Shown piece after piece: positions 24,843 to 34,093 of a stretch of DNA of 64,000 nucleotides. Location: positions 3,410,001 through 3,474,000 of the forward strand of contig NZ_CP085301.1 of the NCBI RefSeq assembly GCF_020700235.1, read 5' to 3'. The first letter of the stretch is position 1. Every line of letters starts with the position of its first letter. The DNA is from Haladaptatus pallidirubidus (lineage in GTDB: Archaea; Halobacteriota; Halobacteria; Halobacteriales; Haladaptataceae). The notes under the pieces are model-generated. The model saw only the letters and a program-made list of their open reading frames with translations. It had not been told where the DNA came from and searched no databases. The position numbers were made by a program, and so were the translations under genes.

Positions 24843-24850
24843 ATTTATAC
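24843..24850 (+). promoter_or_regulatory. TATA box for the lipid prenyltransferase gene
   Basis: ATTTATAC lies 32 bases before the ATG at 24875, consistent with a leaderless or near-leaderless transcript and supporting that start. Confidence 0.55.
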
Positions 24851-24874
24851 CGGGTGCGCCGAGTACGACGCCGT

Positions 24875-25765
24875 ATGGCTACTGACGGGCGTGCGAAAGG
24901 ACTGTTCGAACTCACGCGCCCGGGAAACACGTTCGCGGCGGGAGTGCTGACGTTTATCGGCGCGTTCGTCGCGGGGGGTGTCTTTACCGACGCAAAACCG
25001 GTACAGGTCGCCGGGGCGGTGCTGGCGACGTGGTTAGCGACCGGTGCGGGAAACGCGATCAACGACTACTTCGACCGAGAAATCGACCGCATCAACGCGC
25101 CGGAGCGACCGATTCCACGCGGCGCGGTCTCACCGCGCGGTGCCTTGTTCTTCAGCGGACTACTGTTCGCGGGGGCGGTCGTTTCGGTGCTCGTGCTTCC
25201 CCTGCTCGCAATCGCCATCGCGGCGATAAACCTCCTCGCGCTCGTCGCCTACACGAAACTGTTTAAGGGACTACCGGGAGTCGGAAATGCGGTCGTGGCG
25301 TATCTTGGCGGGAGTACGTTCCTTTTCGGGAGCGTCGCAGTCGCGGCCGATGCAGGAAGTTCTGCGGTTCCACTCGGGTCGGATGCAGGGAATCACGCCG
25401 CGTTCATCCTCTTCGTGCTGGCGGGACTCTCGACGTTCACGCGCGAAATCATCAAAGACGTGGAGGACATGGCCGGCGACCGCGAGGAAGGATTGAACAC
25501 GCTCCCGTTGGCAATCGGTGCGCGACCCGCAATCGGTGTCGGAGCCGTGTTTCTCGTAATTGCCGTGCTGGCGAGTCCACTGCCGTACGTGTGGGGTACG
25601 TTTGGGCTTCCGTATCTCGCGGTCGTCCTCCCGGCGGACGCTCTCATGCTCTATGCAGTGTACGGGAGCGTCGATAATCCGACGGCGGGGCAAAAATATC
25701 TAAAATACGGAATGTTTCTCGCCGCAATTGCGTTTGTTGTCGGCCGAGTCGCCGTATTGGCGTGA
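24875..25765 (+). CDS. Geranylgeranylglycerol-phosphate geranylgeranyltransferase (UbiA family)
   Basis: A protein of 296 residues with about nine membrane helices. The two aspartate-rich motifs of UbiA prenyltransferases are present: NAINDYFDREID near 61-72, and IIKDVEDMAGDREEG near 190-204. In archaea a UbiA enzyme of this length attaches the second geranylgeranyl chain to make digeranylgeranylglyceryl phosphate, the core of the membrane lipids. The start at 24875 is chosen over an upstream in-frame opening because of the TATA box 32 bases before it. Confidence 0.88.
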   Translation: MATDGRAKGLFELTRPGNTFAAGVLTFIGAFVAGGVFTDAKPVQVAGAVLATWLATGAGNAINDYFDREIDRINAPERPIPRGAVSPRGALFFSGLLFAGAVVSVLVLPLLAIAIAAINLLALVAYTKLFKGLPGVGNAVVAYLGGSTFLFGSVAVAADAGSSAVPLGSDAGNHAAFILFVLAGLSTFTREIIKDVEDMAGDREEGLNTLPLAIGARPAIGVGAVFLVIAVLASPLPYVWGTFGLPYLAVVLPADALMLYAVYGSVDNPTAGQKYLKYGMFLAAIAFVVGRVAVLA

Positions 25766-25902
25766 CTAACGACCGAACTGATCCATCAGCAATCAAAAAG
25801 AATATAAGTAGACTCCAATATATTAATCCCAGATAAGACTGGAGGAGAAAAGAGACACGGCATTAGTGCTCTTCTCTGTCCATTACGCTGCTGTGAGGTG
25901 TC

Positions 25903-26547
25903 ATGATGTATACGTTAGGCAATTCGTTCTCGGAGTTGGAAGTCGACCCGGGAACGAACCTGCTCATTTCGGGTTCTCCGATGACTGGAAAGAAGAATCT
26001 CGCGCTCGACTCCCTTGCATACGGTGGCAACGATGGCGACGGCGCGATTATCGTGACGACGAAAGATAGCGGCAAACACGCCCTCAAGGAGTACGAATCG
26101 CGCCTCGAAACCGCTTCGTCACCCGTCGGCATCGTCGATTGCGTCTCGAAGCAACGGGGGATGTCCGCGCGTCGAGTCGATGGTGTCGAGTTCGCGTCCT
26201 CGCCGGTCGATATGACCGGTATCGGCATCAAATTGTCAGAATTTCTTCAGTAATTTTACGACTCGGGTGTGCGAGCGAACCGAATCGCGTTCGACTCGCT
26301 TTCGACGCTTCTCATGTATTCGAACCTCCAAACCGTCTTTCGATTTCTGCACGTCTTCACCGGGCGCGTCCAGAGCGCGGAAGCCCTCGGGTTGTTCATC
26401 GTCGACTCGACGGCCCACGACAATCAAACGATGAGTACGCTCCGGCAGTTGTTCGACGGCGAAATCGAAGTTCGGGAAGCCGAAGGAGACGAATCTGAAC
26501 TCAGAGTAAAAGGCGTCGGCAAAACCGCCGGCTGGCAGTCGTTGTAG
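25903..26547 (+). pseudogene. RecA-superfamily ATPase-like gene (DUF7504/HTR-like) interrupted by an in-frame TAA
   Basis: The first 116 residues hold a P-loop of the form GSPMTGKKNLAL near 27-38, then GAIIVTTKDSGKHALKEYE. A TAA at 26251-26253 interrupts LSEFLQ-stop-FYDSGVRANRIAFDSLSTLL. The same frame continues without another stop to 26547 and includes the Walker B-like strand LGLFIVDSTAHDN. A single change from GAA or CAA would create the stop. The frame is otherwise intact, so the loss is recent, or the stop is a sequencing error. The family name is from memory. Confidence 0.78.
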
Positions 26548-26650
26548 ACGCCGTACTGGTCACCGAGCTATATTGGCTATCGAACCGCGTCGGTCGTCGA
26601 ACCCTGCTTCGAGCCAAATTCTTTTCCACGTTCACGGCGTCAGTTCTTCC

Positions 26651-27061
26651 ATGCCAGTCGAAAGCGATGACGAACTTCGTGACATCCTCGAACTCGACAC
26701 TGTGGCCGTCGTCGGCTGTTCCTCGACGCCGGGAAAGGATGCCCACGAAATTCCAAAATACCTCCGTGAGAACGGCTACGACGTTATCCCGGTCAACCCG
26801 TTCGCGGACGAGATTTTCGGCCGAACTGCCTACGACACCCTCACCGACGTGGACGAGAAAATCGACATCGTGGACGTGTTCCGCCCGAGCGAGGAAGTAA
26901 GCGACATCGTGGACAACGCCATCGAACGCGACGATGCGGGCGTCGTGTGGACGCAGTTGGGGATTCGAGACGACGAGGCCGCGAAGCGAGCGGAAGACGC
27001 CGGAAAGCGGGTAGTGCAAGACCACTGTATGAAAGTCGAACACCAACGATTGATGGAATAG
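26651..27061 (+). CDS. CoA-binding domain protein (YccU type)
   Basis: A Rossmann-fold protein of 136 residues starting MPVESDDELRDILELDTVAV. The motif VVGCSSTPGKDAHEIPKYL near 19-37 and VIPVNPFADEIFGR near 45-58 are typical of CoA-binding proteins. DVFRPSEEVSDIV and VWTQLGIRDDEAA complete the fold. It is a single-domain protein whose cellular role is not established. The start at 26651 fits the family; an in-frame opening 26 codons upstream does not. Confidence 0.9.
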   Translation: MPVESDDELRDILELDTVAVVGCSSTPGKDAHEIPKYLRENGYDVIPVNPFADEIFGRTAYDTLTDVDEKIDIVDVFRPSEEVSDIVDNAIERDDAGVVWTQLGIRDDEAAKRAEDAGKRVVQDHCMKVEHQRLME

Positions 27062-27215
27062 GAATCTACTTTTCTAGCGGAGAATGTGGGCTCGATTGGA
27101 ACTGAATCGAGGCGCGAAGCCCCTTCCGCAAACGGGCGACAAATTCTCAAAAAGAGACGACTCACACGGTTCGGGGCGGAAAGTAAAACGAAGCTAACGG
27201 CTCTGTAAGAGATCC

Positions 27216-29390
27216 CTAGCTGTTCGCGTTTCCATTACCGGGATTTTCGTTTCCGTTACCAGGGTTGTCCTCTCCTTTGCCGGGGTTGTCTTCGTCGTCA
27301 CCCTCGTCGTTCCCGTGGCCGCGGTCATCGTCCGTTTCGGGGTCGTAGACGTACAGGCAATCGTTGCTGTACGACCGACCGAATTTGTCCGCATCCTCAC
27401 AGCAGAGGACGCGACCGTCGTCCATCACGTAGACGTTGTCGACGTTGATGAGCGCGTCGTCCGCCACGTCGGCGGGGTCGCTCGCGTCCGGGCCGACGAT
27501 GACGGGTTCGAGCGTCGAGACGTTGTAGTCGTCTTCGAGTTCGGCACGGTAGACGACGCCGCCGTCCACGCGGTCGAGTCGAACGTCGCCCAACGTGTCT
27601 GCCATAGCGTCGTTGAGTTCCGAAATCGCGAAGTAGACGTAATCGTCGGGTTGCGCGCCATCGACGCTGTCGACTCCTTCCGCCTTGTTGAACTCGATGG
27701 TCGCGCCGATTTCTTTGGCGGCGGCGCGGGTTTCGAGGAACGGAACTTTGCGGAGTTCGTCGTCCACGCCGTCCGGCCCCTCGCTTTCGTACTGCTCCGC
27801 CCACGCGAGGATTTCTTCGTTCGTGATGTAGTTTCGGTTTCCGTTCTCGACGACTTCCTTGTCGGCCTCTTCGAGCGCCGCATCGAGGTTCTCTTCCCAG
27901 TCGGTGTCGGCGTGGGTTTCGAGGTAGTCTACCTGCGTGACGTCGTCGTACTCGGCGATCCATTCCTCGACTTCCCGGTTCGTGGCGTGGCCGAGTTTTA
28001 GCCACTCAAATTCGAGAGTAACGTCGGCAGGTGGATTCTTCTTCGCGGCTTCTTCGTTGGTCACTTTCGGCGCGTACAGCGTTCCAGCGGTGTCCATCGG
28101 GTCACAGAAGTCGGGAATCGGCTTGTCGGCGACGAACTTGTAGATGCCCTTGCTGTCGCCGTCGGAACAACCGTACACCGTCTTCAGGTCGCCCTGTACG
28201 TCGGGTGCTTCCCACGCGGCTCGACCCATGACGTAGTATTTGACCGGCTGTGGCGTTTCTGCGGTCGGTTCCCGGACATCGACGTGGTAGCCGTAGCGGT
28301 ACGGGTTGGGGTAGACGTCGCCAATCGGTTCGGTCGTGTTAGTTTCGTCTTCGGCGGATTGGTCGACCGGACTCGACGTTTGGTCAGTCGGCTCCGCACC
28401 GAGGTAGTAGGCGAGGAATTCGAGTCCCGTCAGCGCCCAGTAGCCCTGCACGGCCCACGATTCGTCGCCGTAGTATTCGTCGATAGCCTCCTGAATCTCG
28501 TTCGGATTGGGACGATTCCAGAACTGACCGGCACCGAGGAGGTTTTTCCCGGTTCCTTGCTCCACGATGTCGTCCACCGTCGCAGTGAGGGAAACGCGGG
28601 TATGGGCGTAGTTCTCCTCAGACGAAATCATCGTGTTCCACGGTGAGAGGTCGCCGTAACAGTTGATTCGCGTACCGCCAAGGTCGCGCAGGGGTTCGGC
28701 GTTGGCAAGGTTGATAGCGGACTCCAAATCGGCGCTCCACTCGCCGTCTTCGTCCTGGTTGATCGGTATGCGCGAGATATTTCCGGGGCTGTTTTCCCAG
28801 TTCGTAAATAGATACCCCTCGGTCTCCTCGTCGTTAGTGGCGACGAACTCGTTGCAGTCCGGATTGTAGGCGGCGTCCCCGTATTGGGTTCCCGCGAAGG
28901 TATCCTGAGTGATGTCTCGCCCGTCGGGCGTCTGGACGACACCGAGGCGTTCGGTGCCACCGTTGATGCGGTCTTCTTCCTGCGCGAGAAAGACGTACTC
29001 TCCGCCCGCGCTCCGGATCATTCCCTGTTCTTCGTTCGTTTGGGGAGTCGATAGCTCGTCGAAGTCGTCGTTGTTCCCGCCCATCGAGAACTGGAACCCG
29101 CTGAAGTAGCCGATTCCAGATTTGTCGTACGGTGCGGGATTGTCCCGGCTCGGATGTTGGAGACTGTACAGCGGTGTTCCGTCCTCGAACACGAACGGCC
29201 CGGTGACTTCCGCACCGAACGCAGTCGATGAAAAACGCTTGAGATCACCCTTCACGTAGGGTGCACGAGGCGTGTCGTCATCCTCGGGAGGTTCTGTACT
29301 CTCGATTCCGGTAACGTTCGCGGGAACGCTCGCGCCTAAGGCGGCGGCCACGGATGTCGCCATCAGATTACGTCGGCTGAACTCGACCAT
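27216..29390 (-). CDS. phoX: PhoX-type alkaline phosphatase, Tat-exported
   Basis: A protein of 724 residues starting MVEFSRRNLMATSVAAALGA, whose SRRNLM is a Tat motif. The body matches DUF839/PhoX proteins, with LRDLGGTRINCYGDLSPWNT near 255 and many Asp/Glu calcium and iron ligands. The last 35 residues are a low-complexity DNPGKG/NPGNGN tail. PhoX enzymes release phosphate from organic esters outside the cell. The start at 29390 is favoured over one 24 codons upstream because it places the Tat signal at the N-terminus and lies 32 bases after a TATA box. Confidence 0.85.
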   Translation of the reverse strand: MVEFSRRNLMATSVAAALGASVPANVTGIESTEPPEDDDTPRAPYVKGDLKRFSSTAFGAEVTGPFVFEDGTPLYSLQHPSRDNPAPYDKSGIGYFSGFQFSMGGNNDDFDELSTPQTNEEQGMIRSAGGEYVFLAQEEDRINGGTERLGVVQTPDGRDITQDTFAGTQYGDAAYNPDCNEFVATNDEETEGYLFTNWENSPGNISRIPINQDEDGEWSADLESAINLANAEPLRDLGGTRINCYGDLSPWNTMISSEENYAHTRVSLTATVDDIVEQGTGKNLLGAGQFWNRPNPNEIQEAIDEYYGDESWAVQGYWALTGLEFLAYYLGAEPTDQTSSPVDQSAEDETNTTEPIGDVYPNPYRYGYHVDVREPTAETPQPVKYYVMGRAAWEAPDVQGDLKTVYGCSDGDSKGIYKFVADKPIPDFCDPMDTAGTLYAPKVTNEEAAKKNPPADVTLEFEWLKLGHATNREVEEWIAEYDDVTQVDYLETHADTDWEENLDAALEEADKEVVENGNRNYITNEEILAWAEQYESEGPDGVDDELRKVPFLETRAAAKEIGATIEFNKAEGVDSVDGAQPDDYVYFAISELNDAMADTLGDVRLDRVDGGVVYRAELEDDYNVSTLEPVIVGPDASDPADVADDALINVDNVYVMDDGRVLCCEDADKFGRSYSNDCLYVYDPETDDDRGHGNDEGDDEDNPGKGEDNPGNGNENPGNGNANS

Positions 29391-29732
29391 GCAAGCATGT
29401 GAATACACGCCGATCATATGTAAATTTATAATATGGATATATGATATATATCTTTGTTGCAAAATGTACGATATCTATGTACCGATCGAAATGATATTAT
29501 TTTATATTCGAGCGCATACGTGTGTTTTCGGAATTTTGCTCCCAGCGACGAACAAGCGGACTTTCAAAGAAGAGAACGTAGATTTCATCGTTCTATAGCG
29601 TACTACGTTGTATCATATCTTGAACGATTATCACGGAATGATGTGGTGCCGGACAAGCAGCACGACGTGGTACGCTAATCGGCACGAACCGTCCGAAACC
29701 GCGATAGTATTGGTCAGGAAAATAAGCGGGTC
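29391..29732. other. AT-rich gene-free stretch upstream of phoX
   Basis: About 340 bases without a credible gene. The phoX-proximal half is very AT-rich and includes ATATGGATATATGATATATATC (29431-29452), a set of overlapping GATATAT direct and inverted repeats that could bind a regulator. No hairpin terminator was found. Confidence 0.45.
29422..29430 (-). promoter_or_regulatory. TATA box for phoX
   Basis: TATAAATTT on the minus strand, 32 bases upstream of the phoX ATG at 29390. Confidence 0.5.
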
Positions 29733-30161
29733 TTACTCCATCCCGATTTCTTCGGCTCCCTCGCGTATCTCTTGGGCGCGTTTCCGAACCGAAGCCACAT
29801 ACCGTTCGATTTCCGTGGGTTTTTTGCCGTAAAACGAAGCGACCCAGTTGATGTCCGAGTACGGTTGAGTGAGAAAGTAGGCGGCCAGCGTATCCCGACC
29901 CGCTTGGATTATCTCCGGTGGGACGCCGCGTTCGCCCGTCCCAGCCTCTTCGAACCCGTTAACGTCGAAATAAATATCAGCGTACAGCTCCGCCAGTTCG
30001 GGGGTATCAAAGAGAACTTCGATGTGTTCCGGTGCGTCGAACCGATACTGCGGCCCATCCTCGCCCGGGGGCTGTACCCTGACGATTCTGATATTCAGAA
30101 TGTATTCTCGATGTATCGATTCGCCCTCGTCGATAGCACTGTTCTGGTTGGTGCGTGACAT
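29733..30161 (-). CDS. Hypothetical soluble protein with a helical, possibly HTH-like C-terminus
   Basis: An acidic protein of 142 residues. The first half is predicted beta-rich (REYILNIRIVRVQPPGED). The second half is helical and contains a pattern like helix-turn-helix (INWVASFYGKKPTEIERYVA). No family was recognised. It stands alone, with gene-free DNA on both sides, between PhoX and cysteine synthase. Confidence 0.6.
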   Translation of the reverse strand: MSRTNQNSAIDEGESIHREYILNIRIVRVQPPGEDGPQYRFDAPEHIEVLFDTPELAELYADIYFDVNGFEEAGTGERGVPPEIIQAGRDTLAAYFLTQPYSDINWVASFYGKKPTEIERYVASVRKRAQEIREGAEEIGME

Positions 30162-30359
30162 GGTTCGTCTCTACGGTTGTCCGTGCGCCTGTCGAAAACC
30201 GCCGACCGAGAGCAGGACGACTAGCGTAAAGAATACGGACGGATGGTCATTAGTATTTTTGTAATTTTGCTATATATGAGAACGGATATTCGCGGAAGGT
30301 GTTTTTGCTTTCGAACGTCGATACCACAGCGCTGAAACGGTGGACTTCCGCGAGTACCC

Positions 30360-31340
30360 CTATCCGTCCCATTCCGCGAACGAACGATAAATTCCCTTCG
30401 AGAGGTATCGCTCGCTGGGGTCGGGGAAGACGGTGACGACCGAATCGTACGGGGCGTCGATTTCCCCGTTCTGAATCTTCTCCGCGACTTGTCGGGCCGC
30501 GACGCTCGCCGCGCCCGAGCTTGAGGCGACCAGATGGCCTTCCTCGCGCGCGAGACGTTTCAGTTCGTCGTGGGCGGTTTGATCCGGCACCTGCACGATT
30601 TCGTCCACGAGGTCGGGGTCGAACAGTTCGTTCGTCGTCGGGTCGTGGGTTCCGATACCTTCGATTTTGTACTCCTCTTCTTCCACGTCCGCACCCACTG
30701 TTCGCGAGTAGAGCGACCCCTCGGGTTCGACGGCGGCGACGTACGTGTCCGGATTCTGTTCACGGGCGTACTTTGCCATCCCCATCAGGGTTCCGGCGGT
30801 GCCACACCCCGCGACGACCGCGCCGACCTTCCCGTCCAACGCCTCGTACATTTCCGGAGCGGTGGTTTCGTAGTGAGCTTCGACGTTCAGCGGATTTCCG
30901 AACTGCTGTGGAACCACCGCGTTCTCAGTCTCCTTGGCGAGTTGGTGGGCGCGCTCGATTGCGCCGCCCATCCCATCCTCGGTCGGCGTGTTGATGACTT
31001 CTGCGCCGAGCGCGCGCATGAGCTGTTGTTTCTCGACGCTGAACCGTTCGGGGACGACGAACGCGGCGTTCACGTCGAGTTGCCCCGCGGCGAGCGCGAA
31101 GCCGATGCCGGTGTTTCCGGCGGTCGGTTCGATGACCGTTCCGCCGGGGGTGAGATCACCGGATTCGAGCATCTGTTCGAGCATGTACTTCCCGATGCGG
31201 TCTTTGACGCTCGCGCCGGGGTTGAACGACTCCAACTTCGCGTACACAGGCACCTCGTCGGGCGCGTTCTGCACGCGGACGAGCGGCGTTTGCCCGACGG
31301 TGTCCAGTACCGAATCGAGCGGTTCCCGATGTGTCGTCAT
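30360..31340 (-). CDS. cysK: Cysteine synthase (O-acetylserine sulfhydrylase family)
   Basis: A PLP enzyme of 326 residues. The lysine that binds PLP is in FNPGASVKDRIG near 40-51, the substrate loop is PTAGNTGIGFALA near 71-83, and the phosphate-binding loop is VAGCGTAGTLMG near 176-187. It makes cysteine from O-acetylserine (or a phosphorylated serine) and sulfide; cystathionine beta-synthase activity in related proteins cannot be excluded. Sulfide could come from the siroheme reductase if that acts on sulfite. It is followed by a short coiled-coil gene on the same strand upstream. Confidence 0.92.
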   Translation of the reverse strand: MTTHREPLDSVLDTVGQTPLVRVQNAPDEVPVYAKLESFNPGASVKDRIGKYMLEQMLESGDLTPGGTVIEPTAGNTGIGFALAAGQLDVNAAFVVPERFSVEKQQLMRALGAEVINTPTEDGMGGAIERAHQLAKETENAVVPQQFGNPLNVEAHYETTAPEMYEALDGKVGAVVAGCGTAGTLMGMAKYAREQNPDTYVAAVEPEGSLYSRTVGADVEEEEYKIEGIGTHDPTTNELFDPDLVDEIVQVPDQTAHDELKRLAREEGHLVASSSGAASVAARQVAEKIQNGEIDAPYDSVVTVFPDPSERYLSKGIYRSFAEWDG

Positions 31341-31375
31341 GCGCGAGAAAAGGAAGGCCGGACTGTTAGTCGTTG

Positions 31376-31693
31376 TTATGTGTTCGCTTCCGGGGTTTCG
31401 TCGGTCGCGCCGTCTTCAGTTTCGTCCTTGGCAACGTCCTCTTCGACATCTTCCGGCGGTTCCACGTCCTCCAGAATCGATTCGACGTCGATACCCTGTT
31501 CGTGCGCCAGCGCCTCGATGAGGGCTTTCTGTTCCGCGTTTTCGACTTCGAGTTTCTGGACGCGCTCGTCCGTCGCCTCCAGCGAATCGCGAATGGCGAT
31601 GACTTGCTCGCGCAGTTCGTTGAGTTTGGCGTACAGTTTTTCGGCGGTGTCTGCTACTTTCTGGATCTTCTTGGCCGTGCTTCCGAGTCCCAT
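31376..31693 (-). CDS. Coiled-coil protein (DUF5798-like)
   Basis: A protein of 105 residues beginning MGLGSTAKKIQKVADTAEKL. Residues 5-65 form a continuous heptad pattern (YAKLNELREQVIAIRDSLEA), and the C-terminal 35 residues are acidic and disordered. It matches the haloarchaeal DUF5798 family as I recall it. It lies 35 bases upstream of cysK on the same strand, so they may share a transcript. Confidence 0.75.
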   Translation of the reverse strand: MGLGSTAKKIQKVADTAEKLYAKLNELREQVIAIRDSLEATDERVQKLEVENAEQKALIEALAHEQGIDVESILEDVEPPEDVEEDVAKDETEDGATDETPEANT

Positions 31694-31774
31694 ATTCGGT
31701 CGTTCGTTCTGAAGTAATGTGATTTTTCCGACTCAAACGCGGCGTTTAACTCAGTTCGGTGAGTGACTTCGCAC

Positions 31775-32179
31775 ATGAGCAAGCGACTCGCGCCGAAAGT
31801 CGGAATCGTGTCGTGCCTGGTAGTGCTTTTGCTCCTCTCGCTTCCGTACTTTCTCGCCCCCGCGACGGCAGTCGGTGCCTACTACGGGACGATTCCGGTT
31901 CCCGTCCACCTCCTCGATACGTTCTTCGCACTCGTGGCAATCATCGCGTTCGGCTCCGGACTGAAAAACCGGAGCGACCCCGCAACCGTCGCTGGCGTTG
32001 CGCTCGTTCTCGGGGCGTTCATGGCCGTCATTACGCTCTGGTGGGCGGTCGTGACTCCGGCGGATACGCTCGTGGAGGCGGCACGGATGGACTCGCTCTC
32101 GGGACACCGCTGGGCGTTCGCGCTCGTCACGCTCGCCGTCCCGATAAGTGCGGGTTGGTACGCTAGAAGTGTGCTGTAG
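31775..32179 (+). CDS. Four-helix membrane protein (DUF7548-like)
   Basis: A protein of 134 residues starting MSKRLAPKVGIVSCLVVLLL at 31775. Four predicted helices lie at about 9-28, 42-62, 70-92 and 110-130. A short charged cytoplasmic tail is absent. No catalytic motif is visible. It is divergent from the DUF5798-like gene, with starts about 80 bases apart. The family label is from memory and uncertain. Confidence 0.68.
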   Translation: MSKRLAPKVGIVSCLVVLLLLSLPYFLAPATAVGAYYGTIPVPVHLLDTFFALVAIIAFGSGLKNRSDPATVAGVALVLGAFMAVITLWWAVVTPADTLVEAARMDSLSGHRWAFALVTLAVPISAGWYARSVL

Positions 32180-32260
32180 TCTCCCGTTTTCGTCGTACAG
32201 CGAGTTGTTACTCACCGACAGTCTCCCTATAACAAAGTGCTGTGACGGCGGAGGAGGAGT

Positions 32261-32590
32261 GTGCCACCAGATGACTACCAACTGTGGTCACACGTCTCCT
32301 TGCCGCTGTTAGTCGCCGTTCTCGGCGTGATGCTCGGCGACGTAGCTACGACCGGAGTGGGACTCGAACTCGGTTTGCAGGAGGGCAATCCCTTCGTTGC
32401 GCATCTACTGAGGGAGATGGGATTGATTGGCCTGGTTTTCATCAAAATTCTCACCGTTGTTCTGTTGGTCGTCCTTTCGGGATGGACGCAGTACTCACGG
32501 CAGACGTTTCGGCTCGGAAGCTTGGTTTACCTCATTATCGGACTGTTAGTCGTCGTTTCGAACGTCATCGCTATCGCAACTGTCGGATAA
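32261..32590 (+). CDS. Small membrane protein (DUF5658-like)
   Basis: A protein of 109 residues starting at GTG 32261 with three predicted helices (about 12-34, 50-72 and 82-106). The sequence GDVATTGVGLELGLQEGNPF near 26-45 has the D-x2-TTG and E-x-NPF features of DUF5658 proteins. The function is unknown. SRP RNA begins about 75 bases downstream on the same strand. Confidence 0.7.
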   Translation: MPPDDYQLWSHVSLPLLVAVLGVMLGDVATTGVGLELGLQEGNPFVAHLLREMGLIGLVFIKILTVVLLVVLSGWTQYSRQTFRLGSLVYLIIGLLVVVSNVIAIATVG

Positions 32591-32637
32591 AATTAATCTC
32601 TCGACGGAATCCGAATGCGACGCGGGACCCGAAAGGT

Positions 32638-32645
32638 CCTTAAGG
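32638..32645 (+). promoter_or_regulatory. Promoter of the SRP RNA gene
   Basis: TCCTTAAG-type TATA sequence about 25 bases before the estimated 5' end of the RNA at 32665. The box is weak but well placed. Confidence 0.45.
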
Positions 32646-32664
32646 TGGTGTCGGTTAGTTGGAA

Positions 32665-32975
32665 GTGGACTAGGTTGAGCAGTTAGGCCCTGCTCCTTGC
32701 CCGCGCTGTGGTCTTGAGCGGGAACCGAACTCCGGACTCGTCCGGTCAGACCGGGTCGGGCCCCGGAAGCCAACGCAGAAGCCTCGTCCTGCGGGGCCAG
32801 CGGTCTGCGTCGAACACTCGCAGGGGTGTTTCGTCGCAGTTAGTCGGTGGCAATCCGTCAGGCACGGAAGTGAGCAGCGGACCATCGAACAGCTGTCGCT
32901 CGTAGGATCGCGGGGTGGAGGAGGCAACCGGGATTCCCCGACCCGGAACGCCGGGCAACTCCGGCCGTCCGCATT
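32665..32975 (+). ncRNA. ffs: Signal recognition particle (7S) RNA
   Basis: The conserved helix 8 sequence GTCAGGCACGGAAGTGAGCA (32858-32877) is the universal SRP54-binding loop. Long complementary strands before and after it fit the rod-like archaeal SRP RNA of about 300 bases. GC-rich paired tracts such as CCGGACTCGTCCGG occur in the first half. The ends are estimates: the 5' end from promoter spacing, the 3' end from loss of pairing after CCGTCCGCATTC. It pairs with SRP19 and SRP54 in targeting membrane proteins. Confidence 0.88.
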
Positions 32976-33032
32976 CATATCGTATTCTAGTTGGCGAGTC
33001 GAAACGCCGGAGGAACGGCTGGGAAAATACGC

Positions 33033-34020
33033 CTATTCGTTCATCCGGAGCGCCCGAATTCCCCACGTATCGAGCATACTGGAGACGAACGCCTTCGTCC
33101 ATCGCGCGCGCTTTTCCGATTCGACGCCATCCTGCGTGACTTCGAACAGACACGACGGGATGTTTCTGTCCAGTCGCGTTTTGTTCATCAACATCGGCGC
33201 GGTCGCGTACTCCGTCTCGTCCGCGAAGGTGTGAACGAAGTCGTAAATCGGGTCGTAGCCGGTTACGTACTCGTCGTTCAGCAGTTCGATGGCGGTCTGA
33301 TTGCTCCGGATTATCTTCTCGTGGCTCGACCGGAAGACGTTCTGACCGACGCCTTCGTCGTTTTCGCGCTCTAAAATTCCCTTCGAACTGTGGAGATCCA
33401 TCACCACGTCCGGGTTGTGTTGACCGATTACGTCCCAAATTCCCTGCGCGAGCGCGTTTTTCGGCGGTTTGCCGATCGGAAACTGCCGATTTAAATCCAT
33501 CCCTTTCGGCCACTTTCGACGCTCCTGTTCCACCGCTTGTGCGTTCGCCTCCGGGAGAACGACGAGCGTTCCGGCGTCGATTTCCCATTCCCGAATGTCG
33601 CGGGCCGCCCAGTAACCGCTCTCCTCGTTGCCGTGCATTCCGCCGATAACGAACGCGGTCGGTCCGGATTGCTTCGATTGAATTTCATAAACCGTCGTTT
33701 CCTGTTCCGTCCCGGCGCGAATCGCCGAGGTCGTAACGATCAGGTTAGGCTTTCCATCGCTCCGGACAGTCGTCTTCGTCCTCATAAACCGTCGTTTCCT
33801 GTTCCGTCCCGGCGCGAATCGCCGAGGTCGTAACGATCAGGTTAGGCTTTCCATCGCTCCGGACAGTCGTCTTCGTCCCATGTTGACTCGTTCCGGCAGT
33901 TCCTGTCGAGTCGGCTTTCGCGTCCTGTGGACCGTCCCCGGCGCAACCACCGAGTACGGCGGTTCCACCGACTGAGGCGGTGCCGAGGGTGAAAAGGAAG
34001 GCGCGTCTGCTTTTCTCCAT
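33033..34020 (-). pseudogene. Aspartoacylase/succinylglutamate desuccinylase-like lipoprotein gene broken by a tandem duplication
   Basis: The gene begins at 34020 with a Tat/lipobox leader (SRRAFLFTLGTASVGG, then VLGGCAG). The zinc-carboxypeptidase-like body is encoded further on (GGMHGNEESG with the HxxE metal site, MDLNRQFP, VVMDLHSSKG). A perfect 97-bp direct duplication (33685-33878) encodes TKTTVRSDGKPNLIVTTSAI and the next dozen residues twice. As 97 is not a multiple of three, the reading frame shifts and ends early. Removing one copy restores one continuous protein of about 295 residues. Reversion by slippage is conceivable, so this could be a switch and not simple decay. Confidence 0.85.
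33685..33878. repeat. Perfect 97-bp tandem duplication
   Basis: Copy 1 spans 33685-33781 and copy 2 spans 33782-33878; by eye they agree at every position. Both begin TCATAAACCGTCGTTTCC and end CGTCTTCGTCC. The junction is inside the lipoprotein gene and causes the frameshift described there. A perfect match implies a recent event or an assembly artefact. Confidence 0.92.
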
Positions 34021-34093
34021 ACGATGGAAATACGGTTCGAACTACTTCAACGCTCTTTCATAAGCGCTGAAACAATCGTCCGCAGCCGTTCGG

